Assembly (NCBI RefSeq): GCF_000173075.1
Contig: NZ_ABVL01000007.1
Span: forward strand, 186,001-250,000
DNA from: Chthoniobacter flavus Ellin428
GTDB taxonomy: Bacteria; Verrucomicrobiota; Verrucomicrobiia; Chthoniobacterales; Chthoniobacteraceae
Length of the DNA: 64,000 nt
Direction: 5' to 3'
Numbering within the stretch: the stretch's first letter is position 1; each line of letters begins with the position of its first letter. A program made the position numbers and the translations under genes. A model generated the notes under the pieces. That model did not search any database. It was not told where the DNA came from and was given only the letters and a program-made list of their open reading frames with translations. Of this stretch, positions 52,854-61,212 are shown piece by piece.

Positions 52854-55373
52854 TTACGGAGCTGGTCTTATCTGGTTTCGCCCCGTACGAAAGAGCGGCG
52901 CCAATTGAAGATACGCGGCGGCATTGCCGCCCTCGGAAACGCCGACTCCGAGAAAGAGCGGGCCGAGAAAAGTATCAGCGCCGAGGAAAACGCTCCCCGC
53001 GAAGGTCGCATCTTCCAGACGGAAATGGCCGCCCCAGACCTCGCCTGCTTCCAAAGAAAATCCGCCGTAGAGGCTGCGCGCGACGCCCGGACCGAGATCG
53101 GCCAGTTTGCGGTAATAGACGAGTTCCGCGAGGGCGGCGTTGTCGTCGAAAAGACTGCCGCGGCGGAATCCGGAGAGATTGAGAAACCCGCCGAGCGGGA
53201 CCTGATCGTAGATGGGCACATGCTCGCCGCCGAGTTTGAGCGAAGCGCTGACACGCGGCACGATCGTGTTTTTGCCGAAGGTAATGGGCGCAAACATCTG
53301 GCCTTCGAAGCGGGTGTAGTTATCGGAGGCGCCGAGTTCCCGGCGCGAGGCCATCACCGAGCTGCTGGCATAGATGCCATGCCGGGCGAAGCTCTCGGAA
53401 TCGAGGTTGTCGATGATGAGATCCGCATGCACCCAGCCGCGGTCGAAGCTCGAGGGCAACTTTGCCGGGCCCAGTTTTTCCATGATCCGGCCGACCCCGC
53501 GATCGTAGCCGATGCGCAGCTCGCCCGCCTGCCACAGGCGCGCCCCCAGGTCGAGCCCCGCGAATTCATCTTGCTGCCGAAAACGCAACGGGTCGCCCTC
53601 GCCGGTGCGGCCCAGGATGTAGTCGCTGTCGAAGAGCGCATGCGCCGCAAAGAAAAGGCGTCTCTGCCAGTCGATCGGCTGATACCACTCGGTTTGCACG
53701 CGGGTGGTTTCGCCAATGCTCAAGTAGCTGTTCCACTCGCCGCCGAGCGAATTGAGCTCGGTCATCCGGTAGGCGAGGAGCAGCGCGAAATCCGTGTCGT
53801 CGTTCGAGCTGTAGGCGAGATCGAAGCCGAAGTTGAGATAGCTGGTGCCGGTCTTCTTTTGCTGGGCCTTTACCACCAGCCCGTACTGGTCACCGCGCTG
53901 GATCACTTGGTAATCGCCCACTTCGAATTTCTGCATCTCACCCAAGTCGCCGATGAGCGACTGCAGCCGGACGAAAGGGTGCATCGATTTGACGTCAAAT
54001 TCCATGGGCTTGGAGAGGGCGTGATGAAACTCTCCCTGCGGCGTCTTCACATTGAGGAAAGACACCATCACCGGCTTGCCGCGGGGCACCCGCTGCCGCG
54101 CCAGATACTGCTGGAAGGCATCTTCGCCCACCGAAAGATGCGCCAGTCGCGCGCGGTTTTGCAGGGTTTGCTGGTAACCGGCGTCGATCACCTGGGGGGC
54201 TTTCTTGAAGTCCGCCGCTCCCAGGTCCTCGATCTTGATGCGCAACAAAACATCGTCGGGACCGAGGCGCGCGATTTGTTCCTGCATCTGCTTTTGGACA
54301 AAAATGGTGAGCACTTGATTGGCGATGCTCGTGGCGGTCTCGAGGTCGGATGACTTCTTCAGTTGATCGATGGATTCCACGGCGATCACCACATCGGCGC
54401 CCATCTCCTTCACGACATCGATCGGCAGGTTGTCGGTGATGCCGCCATCGACGAGCCGGGCCCCCCGAATGACTTGCGGCGTAAAAAGAGCCGGCACCGA
54501 CAAGCTCGCCCGCATGCTTTCGACCAGGTCCCCGTCGCGCAGCACCACCTTGTTGCCGGTTTCGATGTCCGTGGCCACGGCGCGGAACGGGATGGGCAAT
54601 TTTGCAAAGTCCCGGATCTCACGTACCGGAACGGTGAGCTCTCGCAGGCTCGCCATGACATTGCGGCCATGAATCAGCCCCGCCGGCAAGGTCAGTCCCT
54701 TGCGCGAGACTTTGAACGCGATGCCCTGGTTCACGTCGAATTCGCGTTGCTTCGTGCGGAAACTCTCGCTCTCGCGCGGGATCGAGTCGGAAAGCAAAAA
54801 ATCCCAATCGGCATGCCGGAGCCAGTCGTCGATCTCCTCCGGAGACCGCCCGCTGGCATACAATCCGCCCACCACGGAGCCCATGCTCGTTCCCGCGATG
54901 TAGTCGACTGGAATATGAAGCTCCTCCAGCGCTTTCAGCACCCCCACGTGGGCGAGGCCAAAGGCTGCACCGCCGCTGAGCACCAGGCCGATTTTGGGGC
55001 GCCGTTCGGAAGAAGTTTCCTCCGCGGCGCAGGCGGGCGAGTGGAGCAGGAAGGTGAGCGCCAGCACCAAAGCGCTGGTGCCCGCGAGCGATGCCCGCCA
55101 CGCACCGGCAATACAGATGCCTGGGGTGACAGGCTCGTCAATCGGCCGAAGGTCCTGCGGTCGGCCAGACTTCGTCTTTCGGAGATGGGGGGAGGGGTTC
55201 ACTTTTTTCGGGGGAGTGGCCGCCAGCCAAGGCTGGCTGCTGGGTGACTTCGGATTGTCGGTGACTCCAGTCTGCAGAGTATTCGGACCAACCTCTGTTT
55301 TAGGTCGTTGTGACAATCGACTACTTTCAGAGAAGAGCTTCACGTAGCCGCCATGGCTCAGTCCGTGCTCCAT
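52854..55373 (-). CDS. Patatin-like phospholipase with BamA-type C-terminal barrel
   Basis: Up to 839 residues. The first about 90 have no homology, and a signal-like segment (SLAGTSALVLALTFLLHSPACA) lies near residues 95-115, so the true start is probably downstream, perhaps the GTG at 55202. The patatin domain has GLVLSGGAAFGLAHVGVLKAL (oxyanion loop), the nucleophile Ser in AGTSMGSVVGG and the Asp in LVDGGITDN. A POTRA-like segment and beta-barrel follow (TSYLNFGFDLAYSSND, LGARLWQAGELRIGY), as in PlpD-type (type Vd) autotransporters or outer-membrane patatins. It should act on phospholipids at or outside the outer membrane. Confidence 0.87.
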   Translation of the reverse strand: MEHGLSHGGYVKLFSESSRLSQRPKTEVGPNTLQTGVTDNPKSPSSQPWLAATPPKKVNPSPHLRKTKSGRPQDLRPIDEPVTPGICIAGAWRASLAGTSALVLALTFLLHSPACAAEETSSERRPKIGLVLSGGAAFGLAHVGVLKALEELHIPVDYIAGTSMGSVVGGLYASGRSPEEIDDWLRHADWDFLLSDSIPRESESFRTKQREFDVNQGIAFKVSRKGLTLPAGLIHGRNVMASLRELTVPVREIRDFAKLPIPFRAVATDIETGNKVVLRDGDLVESMRASLSVPALFTPQVIRGARLVDGGITDNLPIDVVKEMGADVVIAVESIDQLKKSSDLETATSIANQVLTIFVQKQMQEQIARLGPDDVLLRIKIEDLGAADFKKAPQVIDAGYQQTLQNRARLAHLSVGEDAFQQYLARQRVPRGKPVMVSFLNVKTPQGEFHHALSKPMEFDVKSMHPFVRLQSLIGDLGEMQKFEVGDYQVIQRGDQYGLVVKAQQKKTGTSYLNFGFDLAYSSNDDTDFALLLAYRMTELNSLGGEWNSYLSIGETTRVQTEWYQPIDWQRRLFFAAHALFDSDYILGRTGEGDPLRFRQQDEFAGLDLGARLWQAGELRIGYDRGVGRIMEKLGPAKLPSSFDRGWVHADLIIDNLDSESFARHGIYASSSVMASRRELGASDNYTRFEGQMFAPITFGKNTIVPRVSASLKLGGEHVPIYDQVPLGGFLNLSGFRRGSLFDDNAALAELVYYRKLADLGPGVARSLYGGFSLEAGEVWGGHFRLEDATFAGSVFLGADTFLGPLFLGVGVSEGGNAAAYLQLAPLFRTGRNQIRPAP

Positions 55374-55394
55374 TCGAGGATGGCTTCCTCTGCT

Positions 55395-56459
55395 ATGTCT
55401 TACTACCCCCTTTCGCGCCCGGTTCTCTCATCCTGCGTCGTACTCAGCCTCAGCCTGTTGCTTTTCGCTGGGTCGTGTCACGGGGCACAAGCCGCGACCA
55501 ATGCCTCGGCAGCGCCTGCCCCTGCGGCTCCTGCTGCCGCGAAGCCGGCGGCCAATGGGGGCTTGTTTCCCGATCAGGAACCGGTGCTGGTGGAGAAGGC
55601 GACCCTACGCAATTTGCTCGATGCGGTGGCGCGCAAGGACGCGGCGACGGTGACGCCGATCGTCTGGCAATTTCTGGCGGCGATGTCCAAGTCCAAGGAC
55701 CAGGGCGTGGGGCCGAGCGAATACCTGGCGGCGGCTTACAAGGCGGAACGGGTCAAGGGGACGGACGCCGCGACGGCCCAGAATTGCCTGCTCAGTGCTT
55801 GGGCCGGCGCGCAGAGCCTGGCGTTGTTTACGCCGGATAATATCGCTCGCATGGAACGCGGCACCGCGCCCTACGGTACCCGCGGCGCGGATCGCGGCCG
55901 CCCGGTGAATTTCGACCTGACAGTCCTGCCGACGGTGGCGCTCACCACCGCGCAGCCCACGCGCAAGGCAGCGACCGCGGCCACGCCATTGCCCACCGCA
56001 GAGATAGCCCCGGTGGAGCCCGGGTTCACCGTCAGGACGGTGGAGGTGAAGCTGCACGAGAAGATTTCCCTGGATCAGTTCGGCATCCGCGGCATGACTT
56101 CAGCCTCGAAAGCGTGGACCCGCAGAATTCCGTGGTCTTTACCTATGAAGACCGGATCTCGCACCGCAACGGCTACGGCGATCACATGGATACGTTGAAT
56201 CAGTTGAGCCAGCAGATGGGCTCGGCGAATGGACTCAACCGGATGACCACCTTCGTGACCGCAGGAGATTTCCGATTTCGAAGTTGCACGGAGTGAAGCT
56301 GGTGACGATTCCCGTTTGGGGCGGTCTATCTCGATACTGATGATCTCAGCGGCTTCACTTATAAGATCGTCATTCGCGTGGGCCACCGAGGCGTTGATGC
56401 AAGATCGTCTCCCTCCGGAGCGGCGGAAGCTTTACGATCTGCATAACCCGGCGCCGTAG
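55395..56459 (+). CDS. Secreted hypothetical protein (multiply frame-disrupted)
   Basis: From ATG 55395, MSYYPLSRPVLSSCVVLS and LSLLLFAGSCHGAQAA form a signal sequence, followed by an Ala/Pro stretch and a helical domain (LRNLLDAVARKDAATVTPIVWQFL). After ISLDQFGIRG (about 56095) the frame shifts to SVDPQNSVVFTYEDRISHRN and GLNRMTTFVTAGDF. It then shifts again to KLHGVKLVTIPVWG, to VYLDTDDLSGFTYKIVIR and to WATEALMQDRLPPERRKLYDL, ending at 56459. Four or more breaks in 370 bp are more than elsewhere, so genuine decay is possible as well as sequence error. An earlier ATG at 55353 lies inside the divergent patatin-like gene. Function unknown. Confidence 0.55.
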
Positions 56460-56701
56460 GTTTGCTGACGATCGGCGAAGCCGTGCCGTCGTCATTTCAT
56501 CGGGAAACGGAAGATGAGAGCGAGCGCTGTCGACCGTTGTCTGCTGCGGCGGTGCGAAGTGGGGTACTTTGCTAAAAAAATTTCCAGCGGGCGTTGCCTT
56601 CTGGAGAGGCGGAAAATTCTGTAGGTATTTTCACTCAAGTTTGGGTCTTGGGACCCGGGCCCTGGACGGGCCATGGTCCGTGTCGTGCTAAACGATCAAG
56701 G

Positions 56702-56998
56702 GTGTCCACCTCTACCTCTTCTCGAATCCGGTCGCTGCCTTCCGCAGCGCGCGCCTTCCTGACCAAATACCTGAAGTTCGCTCTCCGCGGATTTCTCGTC
56801 GGATACCTTCTGTTTCCGGTGTGCGGGTTGGCCCTGCTGCTCAGCCTGTGGTGCCAGCATTCGCCACACTTCCATTACGCGTGGGATTTGATGCGAGCGA
56901 TGCTCTTCGGCCCGTTCCAGCTCTTCTTCGTGAGCAGCGGGGTAGTCATGGCGCTATTCGCCATTCCCTACGCGAACGAGACGCAGCGCGAAGCGTAA
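56702..56998 (+). CDS. Small membrane protein of unknown function
   Basis: 98 residues if the GTG at 56702 is used (VSTSTSSRIRSLPSAARAFL); upstream in-frame codons give Gly/Pro-rich non-coding-like sequence. Two hydrophobic helices, FLVGYLLFPVCGLALLLSLW and FGPFQLFFVSSGVVMALFAIP, are joined by a His/Tyr-containing loop. No family recognised. The flanking gaps (56460-56701 and 56999-57135) show no gene. Confidence 0.5.
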   Translation: MSTSTSSRIRSLPSAARAFLTKYLKFALRGFLVGYLLFPVCGLALLLSLWCQHSPHFHYAWDLMRAMLFGPFQLFFVSSGVVMALFAIPYANETQREA

Positions 56999-57135
56999 GC
57001 GACGGGACAGGTCCAAGCGACACCGACGGCTGAGGCGGGGGAGGGGAATAGCGGCGGACGGTCACGGGCGAGCCGCCTTCCCCCTAGGCTCTGTCTCAAC
57101 GTTGGTAGATTGAGCGAGCCATCCGGCCCGTCAAT

Positions 57136-58083
57136 TTACGCCAGGCACTTTTCCAGCTCGGCGCGAATCTTCTTGTCGTCGAGTTGCTTGCCGATGAAGA
57201 CGAGCTGACTGGCGCGCGTCTCGTCTTTTTCCCAGAGGCGATCCCACATGATGGTGAAGCGGTTGTTCACGCCGTGGAAGATGGCGCGACGTGGATTGCC
57301 AGCGATGGAGATGAATCCCTTGGAGCGATACACCTTCTCGTTCTCAGAGAGCTTCTGGACGAAGAATTCGAACTTTTCGACGTTGAACGGCTTGTCGAAC
57401 TCGAAGGAGAAACTCTGGATATCGTGATGGTGACGGGCGTTGAGCTCGTTGAGGAACTCGGGATCCACGGAGAGCTTGTGGTCCAGCTTGAAGGCGTTCA
57501 TGTCCAGGATCTCCTTCAGGTTCGCCTGGGACTGGTTGGTGTGGAAGATGGTGGCGTGCGGGTTGAGTTCGCGGACCTTCGCCTCGAGCTTCGCGAGGTG
57601 CTCGGCGGAGACGAGGTCGGTCTTGTTCAACAGAAGGAAATCGGCCATCGCGACCTGTTCACGGGCGGTCTCGGTTTCCTTCATCTGCTTCTCGATCTGC
57701 TCGGAGTCGACCACCGTGATGATCGAGTCCATGCGGACGAACTGCTGCAGGGCCGGGATGTTCAGGAAAGTTTGCGCTACCGGGCCGGGATCGGCGATGC
57801 CGGTGGTCTCGATGAGCAGGTAGTCGAAACCGCCCTTCTTCACGAGGTTCTGCACGCCCTTCACGAGATCTTTGCGGACGGTGCAGCAGAGGCAGCCGTT
57901 GGAGAGCTCCAGGATGTCGTCGCTGGTCTTCTCCACCAGAGCGCCGTCAATGCCGATGCGGCCAACTTCATTGATGATCACGGCGAATTTGTAGCCGTGG
58001 TTTTGCTTAAGAATGTAGTTGAGGAGCGTGGTTTTGCCGGCGCCGAGGAAGCCGGTCAGGATGGTGACGGGGACGGGATTCAT
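57136..58083 (-). CDS. COG0523 (CobW-family) P-loop GTPase, metal chaperone-like
   Basis: 315 residues. CobW-family G3E GTPases deliver metals (zinc, cobalt) to target proteins. Residues 9-18 form Walker A ([10 protein letters not shown]). [11 protein letters not shown], the metal-binding [11 protein letters not shown] (CxCC, about 64-74), the Walker B-like [13 protein letters not shown] and the NKTD specificity motif (about 153) are all present. The C-terminal domain has [16 protein letters not shown] and a [17 protein letters not shown] segment typical of CobW_C. No Zur box or metal-enzyme gene is adjacent, so the client is unknown. A strong terminator lies just upstream. Confidence 0.92.
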   Translation of the reverse strand: MNPVPVTILTGFLGAGKTTLLNYILKQNHGYKFAVIINEVGRIGIDGALVEKTSDDILELSNGCLCCTVRKDLVKGVQNLVKKGGFDYLLIETTGIADPGPVAQTFLNIPALQQFVRMDSIITVVDSEQIEKQMKETETAREQVAMADFLLLNKTDLVSAEHLAKLEAKVRELNPHATIFHTNQSQANLKEILDMNAFKLDHKLSVDPEFLNELNARHHHDIQSFSFEFDKPFNVEKFEFFVQKLSENEKVYRSKGFISIAGNPRRAIFHGVNNRFTIMWDRLWEKDETRASQLVFIGKQLDDKKIRAELEKCLA

Positions 58084-58146
58084 GGGAAGATCGAAAAGAG
58101 AAAGGAAGGGAAAGGTAGAGAGGATCGCGAACTTTGCACGTCTCTT

Positions 58147-58189
58147 GAAAAAGAAACTGGCGGCTTGGAGATAACTCCAAAGCCGCCAG
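58147..58189 (-). terminator. Rho-independent terminator after the 58214 gene
   Basis: On the reverse strand CTGGCGGCTTTGGAG and CTCCAAGCCGCCAG pair (one bulge) around TTAT and are followed by TTTCTTTTTC. This is a classical intrinsic terminator, 25 bp past the stop of the 67-residue gene. Confidence 0.85.
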
Positions 58190-58213
58190 AAATCTTTGCG
58201 ATTGTGGGGAGAC

Positions 58214-58417
58214 CTACTTCTTTTTCTTCAACAGCGGAAGACCTGTCTTCGAGTTCTCGGAGACCTCGTAGCCTTCGGGCAGCGCGTCGATGGCGCCTTC
58301 CTTGGGCTCGGCTCCGAAGTAATAAAGGATGACCTTCTGGCCGCCCTTCAGCTCCTGATGCCGTTGGTGAAGGAAGTAGGTTTTACCTGATTTCTTGGAA
58401 ATAACACTGAACGCCAT
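58214..58417 (-). CDS. Small conserved hypothetical protein, Lys-rich C-terminus
   Basis: 67 residues: [61 protein letters not shown], then KKKK. The beta-rich pattern with KTYFLH and a [16 protein letters not shown] ending recurs as a small protein in verrucomicrobial genomes, to my recollection. It lies 53 bp after rpmB in the same direction and ends at a strong terminator, so it is probably co-transcribed with the ribosomal gene. Function unknown; nucleic-acid binding is a guess. Confidence 0.8.
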   Translation of the reverse strand: MAFSVISKKSGKTYFLHQRHQELKGGQKVILYYFGAEPKEGAIDALPEGYEVSENSKTGLPLLKKKK

Positions 58418-58470
58418 AGGAATGATCTAGTAGGGTTAAGTTTGTGACGGAATCGGCTTAAAGCCGGTGT

Positions 58471-58734
58471 TTAAACAACACCAGCCGCCTTCAGAGTGGC
58501 ATAAGCCCCGTTCTTCGTCACGGTTTTAAGTGCGCGAGTCGAGAGCTTTACCGTCACAAAACGCTTGAGTTCAGAGACCCAAATGCGCTTCTTCTTCAGG
58601 TTTGGCGTGAAAGTGCGGGACACCGCCTTGGTGACGTGCTGGCCGATACCGCCCTTTTTCTTGGCGAGACCACGACGATGAATCTTGCTCCCTTTGACCG
58701 GGCGGGCGTTGGTAATGCTGCAAACTTTGCTCAT
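58471..58734 (-). CDS. rpmB: 50S ribosomal protein bL28
   Basis: 87 residues from the ATG at 58734 (MSKVCSITNARPVKGSKIHRRG). This is the bL28 start, so longer in-frame starts upstream are rejected. Further family sequence: the Lys/Arg-rich FTPNLKKKRIWVSELKRFV and the C-terminal LSTRALKTVTKNG. The protein binds 23S rRNA in the large subunit. A short inverted repeat, GGTGTTTAAACAACACC, overlaps the stop codon. The 67-residue gene downstream shares the direction. Confidence 0.96.
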   Translation of the reverse strand: MSKVCSITNARPVKGSKIHRRGLAKKKGGIGQHVTKAVSRTFTPNLKKKRIWVSELKRFVTVKLSTRALKTVTKNGAYATLKAAGVV

Positions 58735-58808
58735 ACAGGAAAATGGGTTTGGTGCGAGTGGGGCGGGGACAATGGAGGGGAGGGGCGGGTTGGTCAAGGG
58801 AGAATTTC

Positions 58809-58911
58809 CGCAGTCCGCTCTCTTAATCGTAATCTTACTCTTACTCTTAATCTCTCCGGGCCCTTCCAGAGTAAGAGTAAGTAGGATTAAGATTAAGAAA
58901 GCCTCCTGCGG
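58809..58911. repeat. Long imperfect hairpin of CTTA/TAAG-rich repeats
   Basis: The left arm (58822-58846, CTTAATCGTAATCTTACTC...) and the right arm (58868-58897, AGAGTAAGAGTAAGTAGGAT...) pair over about 25 bases with a 21-bp loop. Outer CCGCAG/CTGCGG also pair. Arms are built of TTAATC and TTACTC hexamers. It lies between gmd and rpmB. It is not a normal terminator and looks like a dispersed palindromic repeat. Confidence 0.7.
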
Positions 58912-58921
58912 AGATGAAAAA

Positions 58922-59899
58922 TCAGTCGAGCGCAGCCAGGTCTGCGTCGACCATGATCTTCACGAGATCCTTGAAGTGGGTCTTCGGTTCCCATCCGAGC
59001 TTGGTTTTGGCCTTGGCGGGGTCTCCGATCAGGAGCTCGACTTCGGCAGGGCGCTCGTAACGGGCGTCGTATTTTACGTATTTTTCCCAATCGAGACCGA
59101 CATGGCCGAAGGCCTCGACGACGAATTCCTTCACGCTGTGGGTCTCGTTGGTGGCCAGCACGTAATCATCGCCTTCCGGCTGCTGGAGCATGCGCCACAT
59201 GCCCTCCACATACTCTGGAGCGAAGCCCCAGTCGCGCTTGGCGTCGAGGTTGCCGAGATAAAGTTCCTTCTGTTTCCCCTTCTTGATCGCCGCCACCGCA
59301 CGGGTGATTTTGCGGGTCACGAAGGTCTCGCCGCGGCGCGGGCTCTCGTGGTTGAAGAGAATGCCGTTGCTGGCATGCATGCCGTAGCTCTCGCGGTAGT
59401 TTACCGTGGCCCAGTAGGCGTAGACCTTGGCCACCGCATAGGGGGAGCGCGGCCAGAAAGGCGTGGTCTCGGTCTGCGGCACGGCCTGCACCTTGCCGAA
59501 CATTTCACTGGAGCTGGCTTGGTAAAAGCGAGCCTGCACCTTGGATTCGCGGATCGCCTCCAGAATGCGGATGGTGCCGAGCGCGGTGACGTCGCCGGTA
59601 TTCTCCGGGATGTCGAAGCTCACGCGCACATGGCTCTGGGCGCCAAGGTGATAAATCTCCTCCGGCCCGACGCGGTCGATCAGCCGCGTGAGGTTCAGCG
59701 CGTCCGAAAGATCGCCGTAGTGCAGAAAGAGGCGCACCCCGTGGACATGCGGGTCCGCGTAAAGGTGGTCGATGCGCGACGTATTGAAAGTGCTGGCGCG
59801 GCGGATGATGCCGTGGACCTCATAGCCCTTTTCGAGCAAAAGATCGGCGAGATAGGAGCCGTCCTGGCCGGTAATGCCGGTGATGAGCGCTTTTTTCAT
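58922..59899 (-). CDS. gmd: GDP-mannose 4,6-dehydratase
   Basis: 325 residues. Gmd converts GDP-D-mannose to GDP-4-keto-6-deoxymannose, the first step to GDP-fucose or GDP-rhamnose for surface polysaccharides. Short-chain dehydrogenase/epimerase fold: NADP-binding [15 protein letters not shown] at the N-terminus, [29 protein letters not shown], the catalytic Thr/Ser region QASSSEMFG, and [17 protein letters not shown] with the Tyr-x3-Lys. [12 protein letters not shown] is also typical. The start overlaps the rph stop by 4 bp, so the two are probably co-transcribed. No fucose synthase gene (fcl) is visible next to it. Confidence 0.95.
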   Translation of the reverse strand: MKKALITGITGQDGSYLADLLLEKGYEVHGIIRRASTFNTSRIDHLYADPHVHGVRLFLHYGDLSDALNLTRLIDRVGPEEIYHLGAQSHVRVSFDIPENTGDVTALGTIRILEAIRESKVQARFYQASSSEMFGKVQAVPQTETTPFWPRSPYAVAKVYAYWATVNYRESYGMHASNGILFNHESPRRGETFVTRKITRAVAAIKKGKQKELYLGNLDAKRDWGFAPEYVEGMWRMLQQPEGDDYVLATNETHSVKEFVVEAFGHVGLDWEKYVKYDARYERPAEVELLIGDPAKAKTKLGWEPKTHFKDLVKIMVDADLAALD

Positions 59900-60666
59900 G
59901 ATGGAAAGACGAGGCCCACGGGTTCAGGGGTTTCCGCGGAGGCGGAGCTAATAGCGGCTCGCTGCGCGGCGATCAACTCTCCGATGCCTTTTTTTCCGAG
60001 GGTCATCATCGCGGCCAGTTCGCTCTCGGAGAAAGTCTGCTCCTCACCGGAGCCCTGCACTTCGACAAATTGCCCGTTGGCGGTCATGACCAGATTCATG
60101 TCCACCGAGGCGTCCTTGTCCTCGAGGTAGTTGAGATCGAGCATCGGCTCGCCATTGACCACGCCCACGCTGACTGCGGCGACGAGTTGCTTGATGGGCG
60201 ACTTGGTAAGCAGCTTCTTTTCGATGAGCTTCTCCACGGCCAGCGACGCCGCTACACAGGCCCCGGTGATCGAAGCCGTGCGCGTGCCGCCATCGGCCTG
60301 CAGCACATCGCAATCGATGCACAACGTGCGCGGCCCAAGTAGATCGAGATCGACCACCGCGCGCAGCGAGCGCCCGATGAGCCGCTGAATCTCCACACTG
60401 CGTCCGTCTATCCTGCCCTTCGCGCTGTCGCGCTGCTTCCGTTCCAGGGTGGAGTAAGGGAGCATGGAATACTCTGCGGTGAGCCAGCCGCCGGGCACCT
60501 TCTGGAATTTCATCCAGTTCGGAATGCTCTCCTCGATCATCGCGCTGCAGATGACGCGGGTATTCCCCGCGGCGACCAGCACCGAGCCGGTGGAGTGCGG
60601 AGCGATATTCGGCGTGAAGGAAATCGGGCGGAGTTGGTCGTTCTTGCGACCGTCATTTCGAGGCAT
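59896..60666 (-). CDS. rph: Ribonuclease PH
   Basis: 256 residues. RNase PH trims tRNA 3' ends phosphorolytically. The start [17 protein letters not shown] is typical. [59 protein letters not shown] (in parts), [22 protein letters not shown] and [19 protein letters not shown] are highly conserved family segments. The C-terminus extends slightly beyond the usual 240 residues. It is followed directly by gmd (4-bp overlap). The frame is intact. Confidence 0.96.
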   Translation of the reverse strand: MPRNDGRKNDQLRPISFTPNIAPHSTGSVLVAAGNTRVICSAMIEESIPNWMKFQKVPGGWLTAEYSMLPYSTLERKQRDSAKGRIDGRSVEIQRLIGRSLRAVVDLDLLGPRTLCIDCDVLQADGGTRTASITGACVAASLAVEKLIEKKLLTKSPIKQLVAAVSVGVVNGEPMLDLNYLEDKDASVDMNLVMTANGQFVEVQGSGEEQTFSESELAAMMTLGKKGIGELIAAQRAAISSASAETPEPVGLVFPS

Positions 60667-60739
60667 GCCGCGCAGGGTAGGGAAAACCCGGGGAGAGAGG
60701 GAAGTGCGGAGTTGGGCGGCCGCTATCTGGTGGCCGGCA

Positions 60740-60931
60740 TCACCACCGGAATCTGATCAGATTGGAATTCAAATCGCCCGGCAGATCGTCCACCCCCTCC
60801 AGAAGATCTCCAGCGACTTCGCCGACGGTAACTTGCTGCCTTTCAAAACGTTCGCGAATCTTGCGATTCAAAACGAGCAATTCCGAGGAATTGAGCGATT
60901 CCACTTCGGCGAGGATCTCTTGAAGGCTCAT
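60740..60931 (-). CDS. Small antitoxin-like hypothetical protein
   Basis: 63 residues from the ATG at 60931: MSLQEILAEVESLNSSELLV, LNRKIRERFERQQVTVGEVA, then an acidic LLEGVDDLPGDL. The helical leader with LQEI...LNSSELL..LN.KI resembles small antitoxins that precede a toxin gene, but the downstream gene is rph, so no toxin is beside it. The reading could also be chance, as it is short. The rest of the gap up to glgP (60932-61212) shows no gene. Confidence 0.4.
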   Translation of the reverse strand: MSLQEILAEVESLNSSELLVLNRKIRERFERQQVTVGEVAGDLLEGVDDLPGDLNSNLIRFRW

Positions 60932-61212
60932 GCGTTTCCAGCAGCATAGGGTGAAGCACTGAAGATTGCGAGAATTTCCCGGGACAAGCGAGAGACGGCG
61001 CGGGACCACGGGTTACAGGATTTCACAGATGAAGCTGCGCTGGGTCTCTACCCTCCGTGTCATCGACGAAATCCGCCGTCAAAAATTTTACCAACTCGCG
61101 CGCCCAGAGCACGTAACGCCCGAGCCCCTTTGCCATCTGCCATTTTCAATCTGCCCTTCCTCCTGGAATTTCCTTGTCATCCCTCGGTGTTGGGACGAAA
61201 GCAACTCACCGT

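Noticed and set aside
60740..60931. A toxin-antitoxin pair
   Set aside because: Only a weak antitoxin-like peptide is present and the adjacent gene is rph; no toxin gene was found.
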